Shown: positions 8,215 to 15,311 of the stretch, in pieces
Numbering within the stretch: the first letter of the stretch is position 1
How the letters are laid out: each line of letters opens with the position of its first letter
Assembly (NCBI GenBank): GCA_030431975.1
Contig: JAUIHP010000010.1
Span: forward strand, 1 to 64,000
Direction of reading: 5' to 3'
DNA: 64,000 bases
Origin: a bacterium
GTDB lineage: Bacteria; Eisenbacteria; RBG-16-71-46; CAIMUX01
Made by a program: the position numbers and the translations under genes
The notes under the pieces: generated by a model
The model's database searches: none
Told to the model about the DNA's origin: nothing
What the model saw: the letters and a program-made list of their open reading frames with translations, nothing else

Positions 8215-8248
8215 GGCGGCCCGGTCATGCCGGGCCGCCTTCTTTTTT
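8215..8248 (+). terminator. Rho-independent terminator
   Basis: A perfect GC-rich stem GGCGGCCCGG (8215-8224) pairs with CCGGGCCGCC (8230-8239) around a TCATG loop and is followed by TTCTTTTTT. A second hairpin GTCTGCGG/CCGCAGAC (8186-8193 and 8204-8211) precedes it. It ends transcription of the gene at 7811. Confidence 0.9.
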
Positions 8249-8263
8249 CGCCGTCTCCTTCGA

Positions 8264-9112
8264 CTAGCCCTTCTCGATCGGCGCAGCGATAAGGTTGCCG
8301 TACTCGGTCCAGCTGCCGTCGTAGTTGCGGACGTTGTCGTAGCCCAACAGGTACGTCAGCACGAACCACGTGTGGCTCGAGCGTTCACCGATGCGGCAGT
8401 AGGCAATGGTGGGCTTGCCGCGGTCGAGGTTCTGGCCTTTCGTGTAGATGGCCTCCAGTTCGTCCCTCGACTTGAAGGTTCCGTCCTCGGCGACGGCGGT
8501 GGCCCAGGGAACGTTGCGCGCGCCGGGAACATGGCCACCGCGCTGTGCGGTCTCACTCATGCCGGGCGGCGCGATGACCTTTCCGGTGAACTCGTCCGGG
8601 CTGCGGACATCGACCAGGTTGTGCGAGCCGTCCTTGGAAGCCGCGAGAACGTCGGGAAGAAGCGCGCGCAGGTCGTCCCGTCCGCCGGACACGGTGTAGT
8701 TGCTCGGCGAAACGCTGGGAGCATCGACCGTGAGGTCCTTGTCGTCTTCGTCCAGCCACTTCTGTCGGCCACCGTTCATGAGACGGACATCGTCGTGGCC
8801 GTAGATCTTGAAGATCCAGTAGGCAAAGGCGGCAAACCAGTTGTTGTTGTCGCCATAGAGAATGACCGTGTCGTCGTTCTGGACGCCGGACTCGCGCAAC
8901 AAAGACTGGAAGTCGTCCTTCGAAATGATGTCGCGTTTCACGGAGTCGTTGAGTTGCGTCTCCCAGTTGAAGCCGACCGCGCCGGGAACGTGTCCGGCGT
9001 CGTAGGCTTTGGTGTCGACATCGACTTCGATGAGTGCGATCCCCGGTTTTCCGAGGTTTTCTTTGACCCAGTCGGTCGTGACCAGGACTTCAGGATGGGC
9101 ATAGTCGGACAT
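8264..9112 (-). CDS. sseA: Thiosulfate/3-mercaptopyruvate sulfurtransferase (two rhodanese domains)
   Basis: A 282-residue tandem rhodanese. The N-terminal domain (about 5-125) is inactive and the C-terminal domain (about 140-275) carries the catalytic loop CRIGERS with Cys at position 239. That loop is typical of thiosulfate sulfurtransferases of the SseA/CysA2 group. ATG 9112 follows AAGGAGG; a longer frame upstream overlaps the preceding gene and is not protein-like. It is cytoplasmic. It transfers sulfane sulfur from thiosulfate or mercaptopyruvate to a thiol acceptor. It lies 13 bp downstream of a cysteine synthase gene, so the pair is an operon for sulfur assimilation or detoxification. 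Confidence 0.9.
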   Translation of the reverse strand: MSDYAHPEVLVTTDWVKENLGKPGIALIEVDVDTKAYDAGHVPGAVGFNWETQLNDSVKRDIISKDDFQSLLRESGVQNDDTVILYGDNNNWFAAFAYWIFKIYGHDDVRLMNGGRQKWLDEDDKDLTVDAPSVSPSNYTVSGGRDDLRALLPDVLAASKDGSHNLVDVRSPDEFTGKVIAPPGMSETAQRGGHVPGARNVPWATAVAEDGTFKSRDELEAIYTKGQNLDRGKPTIAYCRIGERSSHTWFVLTYLLGYDNVRNYDGSWTEYGNLIAAPIEKG

Positions 9113-9125
9113 GCGGCAGCCTCCT

Positions 9126-10103
9126 TTACGGCTCCAGTCCCTGGCCCAGCTCCGGCAGGTGCTTGACCAGGTTGCTCGTGTACTTGAACACATCGTCGCA
9201 GAAAATCATGACGCCGACTCCCGCGCCCTGACCCTCCCGTTGCAGGATCTGTCGGGCCCCTTCGAAGATAAGGCCCGATGAAGGACCGGCCCGAAGACCG
9301 TCCTTCTGAAGCAGCTCGACGGCCCGGACATAGGCGAGTTCGAAGTCGATCTCCAGGATCTCGTCGATGAGATCGGGATCGAACAACTTCGTCACCTCGA
9401 GCTGACTGACATTGCGCACACCGGGGACGTCGTGTCCCTCGGAAGGCTGAACCGCGATGACCCGGATGTCCGGGTTCTTCGACTTGAGGTACTTACTCGT
9501 ACCGGACACCGTGCCACACGTGCCGAGCGACGTGAAGAAGTGCGTGATCTTCCCCTCGGTCTGTCGCCAGATCTCGGGCCCCGTCGTGCGAACGTGCGCC
9601 TCCATGTTTTGCACGTTCTCGTACTGGTTCGGCATGACGTAGCGATCACGCTGGGCCTTGGCATGCGTCTTGGCAAGGTTGATGGATCCGTCGCCGAGAC
9701 CGGGAGCCGGACAGAGTTCATCGTTGACCACGTCCAACTCTGCCCCTGCCATTTTGAGAAGGATCTTCTTTTCCGCAGGTACCTTGTTCGGAACGACCGC
9801 CTTCATGTGGTGACCGCGAGCGCTGGCCAACGCGGCCATGCTGAATCCTGTGTTGCCCGAAGTGGGCTCGACGATCCCGCGACCGTTCCCAATCTCTCCG
9901 CGCGCCTCCAGATCCTGGACCATTTGCCATGCGGCGCGATCTTTGACGGAGCCCAGAGGATTGAGCCATTCCAGCTTTGCGTAGAGCCGGTATTCCGACT
10001 CATCGGGCAGGGAGTTTCGAACCCGCACCAAAGGAGTCGGGTTTTCCTCGCTGGGCATCATCTCGAAAATGTCGTCGTAGACACGGACGTCGTGTCGCGG
10101 CAT
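9126..10103 (-). CDS. Cysteine synthase family PLP enzyme (CysK/CysM/CBS-like)
   Basis: A 325-residue fold-type II PLP enzyme. The Schiff-base lysine is K54 in NPLGSVKDR; the substrate loop is EPTSGNTG; the phosphate-binding loop is SLGTCGTVSGT, where cysteine synthases usually have GTGGT/GTGGS. The C-terminal GPSSG motif is present. ATG 10103 follows AAGGAG. The family makes cysteine from O-acetylserine, or O-phosphoserine, and sulfide or thiosulfate. Co-transcription with a thiosulfate sulfurtransferase suggests thiosulfate-linked sulfur assimilation. Substrate class (CysK, CysM or cystathionine beta-synthase-like) cannot be decided from sequence alone. Confidence 0.9.
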   Translation of the reverse strand: MPRHDVRVYDDIFEMMPSEENPTPLVRVRNSLPDESEYRLYAKLEWLNPLGSVKDRAAWQMVQDLEARGEIGNGRGIVEPTSGNTGFSMAALASARGHHMKAVVPNKVPAEKKILLKMAGAELDVVNDELCPAPGLGDGSINLAKTHAKAQRDRYVMPNQYENVQNMEAHVRTTGPEIWRQTEGKITHFFTSLGTCGTVSGTSKYLKSKNPDIRVIAVQPSEGHDVPGVRNVSQLEVTKLFDPDLIDEILEIDFELAYVRAVELLQKDGLRAGPSSGLIFEGARQILQREGQGAGVGVMIFCDDVFKYTSNLVKHLPELGQGLEP

Positions 10104-10310
10104 GGCCGGCTCCTTGCGGCACACTCCACGTGTTGGAGCGTGCGGTCGATGTCATCGCCGGGGACAACCCCGGGCTCTTCACAGGTTCGTCCGTTCAGGC
10201 GTGGTCCCGTAGCCGTCTCGACGTCTGCGGTCCCGGTTCCGACGACTGTGCACTTTCGGACGCTGCCGGGAGAGTTAGGTTTCCAAATGTAGAGGGAAAT
10301 CCCCCACTTC

Positions 10311-10382
10311 CCGACGATTCCGAGAATCCCGAGGATTCCGAGGATCCCGAGGATCCGGAGGATCCGGAGGATTCCGAGGACG
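10311..10382. repeat. Tandem 9-bp repeat, eight units
   Basis: Eight consecutive 9-mers of consensus CCGAGGATC (CCGACGATT, CCGAGAATC, CCGAGGATT, CCGAGGATC twice, CGGAGGATC, CGGAGGATT, CCGAGGACG). It lies 40 bp upstream of the reductase gene, in the intergenic region between 10104 and 10421. No clear promoter is seen around it. It would be prone to slippage. Confidence 0.85.
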
Positions 10383-10421
10383 TGGTTGAAGTCAGGGTCG
10401 AGCCTACGGACAATCGGACTC

Positions 10422-11309
10422 ATGGAGACGAACATTCTTCAACTGTATCCGGCGACCGGAAACGAGCGTCCGCTACGTGGGCTCTACTCCGACGAGAACA
10501 TCCGAGATGCAGAGAACATTCGAAACGCAGAGAACGCCGAGAGCACAGGGAACGGTGACCCGTTCGTCTACACGAACTACGTAACGAGTCTGGACGGGAG
10601 AATCGCGATCCCCGGGCCGGACGGCGACTCCCAGGTGCCGAGTGCGATTGCGAACCCGCGGGACTGGCGGCTGTTTCAGGAACTGGCCGTACAGGCGGAT
10701 GTCCTGCTCTCCAGCGGTCGCTATCTTCGGGATCGAACCAAGGACGGCGCCCAGGAACTGGCCATCGAGAACAATCCCAATCTCAGTGACCTCGCCGACT
10801 GGCGCACCGAGCGCGGCCTGTCCCCCTACTCCGACTTTGCCGTGCTCAGTCAATCCCTCGACTTTCCGATCCCGACTTCCATGCTGAAGAAAGGACGCCG
10901 CGTTCTGGTCATCACGTCCGCCGATGCCGACGCAGCGCGAGTGCAGGAACTGGAAGATGCGGGGATCCAGGTATTCCGGTCAAACGGCTCCACGGGGAAA
11001 GATGTCATCGGGTTTCTGACGAATCTCGGCCACCGCTTCATCTACAACGCGACCGGGCCCAAGGTGAACCACATGTTGCTTCGGGACCAGCTGCTCGATC
11101 GGCTCTATCTCACGTTCGCTTCGCGAGTGCTGGGCGGGTCACCCTTTTCCACGATCGTGGAGGGCCCGACGCTGCAGCCCGCACCTGGGTTTCGGCTGCG
11201 AAGTCTCTATCTGGATCCTCACGCCCTGGATGGCGACGGGCAGCTCTTCGCCAGCTACGACATCCAGCGAAGGACGCAGGACGAGACGGCCAAGTCGGCG
11301 ACGATATGA
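10422..11309 (+). CDS. RibD C-terminal-domain (dihydrofolate-reductase-like) reductase
   Basis: A 295-residue protein of the RibD_C pyrimidine-reductase-like family. The pattern YTNYVTSLDGRIA near residue 47 is the diagnostic N-terminal strand/loop, and a Rossmann-like NADPH region follows (RVLVITS...GSTGKDVIGFLTNLG...GPKVNHMLLRDQLLDRLYLTF). No deaminase domain is fused, so it is either a stand-alone riboflavin-pathway-type reductase or a paralogue with another substrate. Residues 25-42 are three copies of an 18-bp DNA repeat giving ENIRDA-ENIRNA-ENAEST, inserted before the conserved core. ATG 10422 has no clear ribosome binding site, so the start is approximate. The 3' end overlaps the convergent gene at 11255 by 55 bp. 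Confidence 0.75.
   Translation: METNILQLYPATGNERPLRGLYSDENIRDAENIRNAENAESTGNGDPFVYTNYVTSLDGRIAIPGPDGDSQVPSAIANPRDWRLFQELAVQADVLLSSGRYLRDRTKDGAQELAIENNPNLSDLADWRTERGLSPYSDFAVLSQSLDFPIPTSMLKKGRRVLVITSADADAARVQELEDAGIQVFRSNGSTGKDVIGFLTNLGHRFIYNATGPKVNHMLLRDQLLDRLYLTFASRVLGGSPFSTIVEGPTLQPAPGFRLRSLYLDPHALDGDGQLFASYDIQRRTQDETAKSATI
10494..10547. repeat. Three 18-bp tandem repeats inside a coding region
   Basis: GAGAACATCCGAGATGCA, GAGAACATTCGAAACGCA and GAGAACGCCGAGAGCACA follow one another in frame and encode ENIRDA, ENIRNA and ENAEST near the reductase N-terminus. They lie about 110 bp from the 9-bp repeat at 10311. Confidence 0.8.
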
Positions 11310-11914
11310 AACGCCAGGGGCAGGCGGCCCCCTCCCGTCCGAGCATCCATCCAGCGCCACAATGTCATCACGCCCCACAGGCCGACGAACGTCGACACGA
11401 CGAAGGGGATGCGCAGAAAACCGTAAACGACCAGGACGTGATATCCGGCGAAACCGACTTCCAGCGCTCGTCGACGCCAGGCCGGTTCACCTTCAGCTTG
11501 TCGCAGGGGCCGGTAGTGCGCCTCCTCCAGGAACGGATGAACCAATCCGTAGTAGGCGGCGAAGAGAACGTGGTTTCCTCCCAGCCCCCGCTCCGCGAGC
11601 CAGGTCGGGATCAGGATCGACGGTTCGACGATGAAGTCCGAGAAGGCAACGAAGACGGCCGAAACACCCGCGAGAATTCCGACCAGGCCCAAGACTTGCG
11701 CCGTGGTTCCCCCGGAGAAGAGCGTGCCGGGCACACTTCCTTTGGAGGCGCGGTGGCTCATCCACAGAAGGACGACGATGAGGACGTGATAGCCGCCGAT
11801 GGCCAACCAGGCGTTTTCCAGCCACAGCCACCCGACCGCCACGGCCAGATACGGGGCCAGAACACGCCACCAGCCGTAGTTCGCGTCCCAGTTCGAGATG
11901 ACTGCTTTCGCCAA
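11255..11914 (-). CDS. CPBP-family intramembrane metalloprotease (CAAX/bacteriocin-processing type)
   Basis: A 219-residue multi-spanning protein with about six hydrophobic helices. The three CPBP motifs are visible in order: EEAHYR (EExxxR), FAGYH (FxxxH) and HIVAD (Hxxx[ND]). TTG 11914 is taken as the start because AGGAG lies 11 nt upstream; a longer frame runs antisense through the neighbouring methyltransferase and is not protein-like. The family cleaves prenylated or membrane substrates within the inner membrane. It is divergent from the methyltransferase at 11944, and only 29 bp separate the starts. No substrate can be inferred. Confidence 0.8.
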   Translation of the reverse strand: MAKAVISNWDANYGWWRVLAPYLAVAVGWLWLENAWLAIGGYHVLIVVLLWMSHRASKGSVPGTLFSGGTTAQVLGLVGILAGVSAVFVAFSDFIVEPSILIPTWLAERGLGGNHVLFAAYYGLVHPFLEEAHYRPLRQAEGEPAWRRRALEVGFAGYHVLVVYGFLRIPFVVSTFVGLWGVMTLWRWMDARTGGGRLPLAFHIVADLAVSSCVLRWMS

Positions 11915-11943
11915 GCGCCCGATAGCTCCTATTCTCTGGCCCC

Positions 11944-12867
11944 ATGAACGTACCTGCGGGCCGATGGAAGTATGTGGCGACTCGACTCGCCAAGGAAGCC
12001 CTGCTCCGAGTACCCGGAGCCGCCGGCTGGAACGCCTCGCGGCACGGCCACCGGACGGGCAACATGTTCGACCCCACCGAAGTGTATTCGCTCTTCGACG
12101 GGCACGTGAAGAGACTGCAATCGGTCCGGGAATCCGTTCAGGGATGGACCGGATTGGAGCTGGGGCCGGGCAACAGTCTGGCGCAGTCCGTCCTGTGGAG
12201 CCTGCTCGGCGCCGAAAAGATCTTCGCCGTCGACGTGCAGCGGTACGCGACGGCCGAGTCGTCTCCGGGCGTCTACCAGGCCATAGTCGCGGGCATCGAA
12301 GACGAGATTGGCAAGCGCGATTGGCCGGATCCACTGGGTTCGGCGGGACGGCAGGTGCGGGAGAGCGAGATCTTCGGCGGAGGGCTCGAGTTCCCGACCT
12401 TGGGTTCCAGAATCGAGTACCGCGTCACTGACGGCAGGACCCTTCCTCTCGAAGACCAGTCGGTCGACTTCACCTACTCGATCTCGGTGCTGGAGCATGT
12501 GCGGGACATTCCGGGTACCTACCTGGAAATGGCCCGCGTGATGAAGCCGGGGGGCGCGGGGAGCCACCTCATCGATCTTCGCGACCACCATCACCCGGAG
12601 CCTTTGGATTTCCTTCGTTACCCAACCGGACTGTGGGATCGCATGACGGGCTCCAGTGCAGGTTGGACGAATCGACTGCGCGCCAGTGATCACCTGCGTG
12701 CGATCAAAGAAGCCGGTCTCACCGTGGTGTCCTATGAGCCCGTGAAGACGGATCAGATTCCGCCTCGATCGGAATTGCATGAACAGTTTCGCAAGTTGAG
12801 TGATGACGATCTCGCGACGACCGGGATGATCCTCGTCCTGGGAAAAACGCCGGGCGGGCCTGCTTGA
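11944..12867 (+). CDS. SAM-dependent methyltransferase (class I)
   Basis: A 307-residue protein with the class I methyltransferase signature: motif I GLELGPGNSLAQ (about 69-80), motif II acidic end FAVDV, motif IV-like DFTYSISVLEHV and a post-motif EMARVMKPGG. A His-rich DLRDHHHPEPLDF stretch is unusual. ATG 11944 is the first start codon after the divergent gene. Its stop codon overlaps the next gene by 4 bp (TTGA), so it is co-transcribed with an O-antigen-ligase-like gene. This makes a glycan or lipid intermediate of the cell envelope a plausible substrate. Confidence 0.85.
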   Translation: MNVPAGRWKYVATRLAKEALLRVPGAAGWNASRHGHRTGNMFDPTEVYSLFDGHVKRLQSVRESVQGWTGLELGPGNSLAQSVLWSLLGAEKIFAVDVQRYATAESSPGVYQAIVAGIEDEIGKRDWPDPLGSAGRQVRESEIFGGGLEFPTLGSRIEYRVTDGRTLPLEDQSVDFTYSISVLEHVRDIPGTYLEMARVMKPGGAGSHLIDLRDHHHPEPLDFLRYPTGLWDRMTGSSAGWTNRLRASDHLRAIKEAGLTVVSYEPVKTDQIPPRSELHEQFRKLSDDDLATTGMILVLGKTPGGPA

Positions 12868-14159
12868 TTCGGCGGCTGCCCACGATCTTTCTGTGCTCCT
12901 TCGCGCTCTTCGCCCCGTGGTCGATCGCGCTGACCCAGATATCATTCGGACTGCTTGCCGCGTCCGGGCTCGCCCTTTGGCTCTCGGAACGGGGCGCAGG
13001 CAAGGGCCGACACGCCCCATCAGAACCGGCTCGATTTGGAACGTCGACGGAGACTCTGCCGTGGACGGAGACTCTTCCGTGGACGTTGCGGGCCATCGTT
13101 CTTTTCCTGGTCGTCCAAGCGCTTTCGATCGTCTTCTCCATCGACAGTGGGCATGCGCTGCAGTCGTTCCGCGGATCCTGGACCTATCTTTTCCCGTTCG
13201 TTCTCTACCCGCTGTTGCGGCAGGACGACCGGACCGCGCAGACGTTTCGGGTGCTGGTGATCAGTGGCGGACTGGCCGGCGCGTATGCGTTGTTTCAATC
13301 TCTCACCGGATTGAGCCCATTGGATGGAGAAGACCTGGAGGCCAGAGGTCGCTTCTTCATGGCGTCGGGCACGCTGGGTCATCACCTGACGTTTGCCGGA
13401 GTGCTTCTTCCGCTTTCGCTGGTCGCGATCGGTCAGGCGGTGGCGAGTCCGCGTCCTCTTTGGATCGGATGCGCGATCACTTCGGCCTTGGGACTTCTTC
13501 TTTCCTTCTCACGGCTCGGTTGGGTGGGCTTCGTTGCGGGTGCGTTCCTGTTTGCCGCCTCGCTGGGGAAGCGCTTCTTTTTCGCCGCTGTCGGCGGAGT
13601 CGCTGCGTTGGCTATTGCAGGAGTCGCCCTCTCGCCGGCGATCGCAGACCGGCTCGGCAGCATCGCCAACCTCACCGACCTGCCCCGCTTTCGTCTTTGG
13701 CAAAGTGCGATCGAGATTGCCAAGAACCACCCATGGATCGGCGGCGGACTCGGATCGTGGGGACCGCTCTTCGAAGTGCACAAGGTCGCCGGTGAGTACT
13801 ACTCGACGAGTCATCCACACAACGACCTGCTGAACGTCATCGTCGAGACGGGCTTCATCGGAGGCTTGGCCTGGATCGCGATCTGGGTCGCGTTCTTCTG
13901 GGACACGAGGGTCGATCGAAACGCTGTCAATGCACGTCGCCCAAACGCCAGCCTCCGCGCGGGATCGGAATCCGTTCCGGGATCGGGGTCCGACGCGGAT
14001 GCCGTTCGCGTGCTGGCGATTCGGGCAGCCGTCGCCGCGTTGCTCGTCGGCGGTCTTGCCCAATGCCTCGCTACGGACGAGGAAGTCGCACAACACTGGA
14101 TGCTGCTTGTATCGCTGGCTCTCTCATGGGCGATCGCGATGCGAAGCACCCGAACCTGA
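12864..14159 (+). CDS. O-antigen ligase/polymerase family membrane protein (WaaL-like)
   Basis: A 431-residue polytopic protein with about ten hydrophobic segments. It has the long periplasmic loop of the Wzy_C/WaaL family containing RLWQSAIEIAKNHPWIGGGLGSWG and the HPHNDLLN motif, whose His is part of the conserved ligase signature. It starts at TTG 12864, overlapping the methyltransferase stop codon. The family attaches or polymerises O-antigen or other surface glycans on the periplasmic side. An 18-bp in-frame duplication at about 13046-13083 gives TETLPW twice in a loop. Neighbouring GT9 and MsbA-like genes support an LPS role. Confidence 0.85.
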   Translation: MIRRLPTIFLCSFALFAPWSIALTQISFGLLAASGLALWLSERGAGKGRHAPSEPARFGTSTETLPWTETLPWTLRAIVLFLVVQALSIVFSIDSGHALQSFRGSWTYLFPFVLYPLLRQDDRTAQTFRVLVISGGLAGAYALFQSLTGLSPLDGEDLEARGRFFMASGTLGHHLTFAGVLLPLSLVAIGQAVASPRPLWIGCAITSALGLLLSFSRLGWVGFVAGAFLFAASLGKRFFFAAVGGVAALAIAGVALSPAIADRLGSIANLTDLPRFRLWQSAIEIAKNHPWIGGGLGSWGPLFEVHKVAGEYYSTSHPHNDLLNVIVETGFIGGLAWIAIWVAFFWDTRVDRNAVNARRPNASLRAGSESVPGSGSDADAVRVLAIRAAVAALLVGGLAQCLATDEEVAQHWMLLVSLALSWAIAMRSTRT

Positions 14160-14192
14160 CACACCGGCCCGGCACAAGAGAGCGTTCGGCCC

Positions 14193-15311
14193 TCAAACGA
14201 AGTGGGCGTTCGGCTCGCTGCCCTTGAGCTCGCGGTAGAGCTGCGCGCTTCGCTCCAGCACCTCGCGGGCGTCCAGTTCCCGGATCTCTCCATCGGCACT
14301 GAGCTTCTTGTAGGGCACCGACCGGGGAAACCACTCCCGGTACGAAGGGACGAGTTCAGAGTAGATGACCACGACCGGGCGTCCAACCGCGTCGGCGATG
14401 TGAACGATCGAAGTATCGGGGCTGACGACAAACCTCGCCTTCTCCAACAGCAGCGCCGTCTCGAGAATGGAAACGGGACCGAGCCCTGCGATAATGTTCG
14501 AATCTCCGCATCGATCTACGACGGCCGAAACTTCGCGCTCCCGGCCCGGCGCCCAAAGAATGACCACCGGAAGTCCGGTCTGCTCGTTCAGGCCTCGAGC
14601 GACCGAAGCGGCGAGGTCCGGGCCCAGGTCTCGACGTCCGTCGCCGGCAAACGGGTTGAGCGCGACGAAACCGCCGGCCGATCCGATGCGTTCGGCCAGG
14701 AAGGCATCGACCTTCTCACGAGGCACACCTTCCAAGGTCAGATAGGAAGACCGGTCCTCCCCCACACCACCCCAACCGAACGCTTCGAGGAACCGAAGCA
14801 CGAGATCGACCATGGGTGTGCGCAGGTCGCGGCGAATCCCCAAACTCATGTTGTAGAAAGCACGCGTCGAAGGATCAGCCGAACCCATGACCTTGATCGC
14901 GCCGGGAGCGGCCACATTGGCGATGAGCGCTCCGGTCAACGACGGATTCAGATTGAGATTGAGTACGACGTCATAACCTTCTCTGCGCGCGCGCCGAGCT
15001 TCTTTCCAGGTCGCCCATGCGTTCTTCTGCCTTCGAAAGACACGCGTGATGTTGGGGTCGCGCTCCAGAATCGACGTATTGTCAGGACCGCCGAAAACGC
15101 CGAGTTCGACGTCTGGCAACCGCTTCTTGAGGGAACGAAAGAGGGGCGTGGAAACGACCATGTCACCGAAGCGGTCCAGCCTCAGAATGAGGATCTTCCG
15201 CACCTTCGTCGGGTCGATGACGCCGTCGTGGGGACGATTTCCGAAGAGCCCGGCCAGCAGCGGCTTCCACCACCTCTTGAAGGCCAGCTCAACTTTCTTG
15301 AGAGACTTCAA
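14193..15311 (-). CDS. Glycosyltransferase family 9 (heptosyltransferase-like)
   Basis: A 372-residue GT-B protein of family 9, as in WaaC/WaaF ADP-heptose:LPS heptosyltransferases. The N-terminal pattern is KILILRLDRFGDMVVSTPLFRSLKKRLP, and the C-terminal donor-site pattern is FVVSPDTSIVHIADAVGRPVVVIY (D followed by STS and H). A basic N-terminus suggests peripheral membrane binding. It overlaps the end of the MsbA-like gene (15289) by 23 bp, so the two are co-transcribed. The sugar specificity (heptose or another) is not determined by the sequence. It acts in LPS core or related glycolipid assembly on the cytoplasmic face. Confidence 0.88.
   Translation of the reverse strand: MKSLKKVELAFKRWWKPLLAGLFGNRPHDGVIDPTKVRKILILRLDRFGDMVVSTPLFRSLKKRLPDVELGVFGGPDNTSILERDPNITRVFRRQKNAWATWKEARRARREGYDVVLNLNLNPSLTGALIANVAAPGAIKVMGSADPSTRAFYNMSLGIRRDLRTPMVDLVLRFLEAFGWGGVGEDRSSYLTLEGVPREKVDAFLAERIGSAGGFVALNPFAGDGRRDLGPDLAASVARGLNEQTGLPVVILWAPGREREVSAVVDRCGDSNIIAGLGPVSILETALLLEKARFVVSPDTSIVHIADAVGRPVVVIYSELVPSYREWFPRSVPYKKLSADGEIRELDAREVLERSAQLYRELKGSEPNAHFV

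Noticed and set aside
10311-10382. 9-bp repeats as a CRISPR array or cloning-site remnants
   Set aside because: There are no spacers, the units are directly adjacent and degenerate, and no cas genes are near; GGATCC sites arise from the repeat itself.
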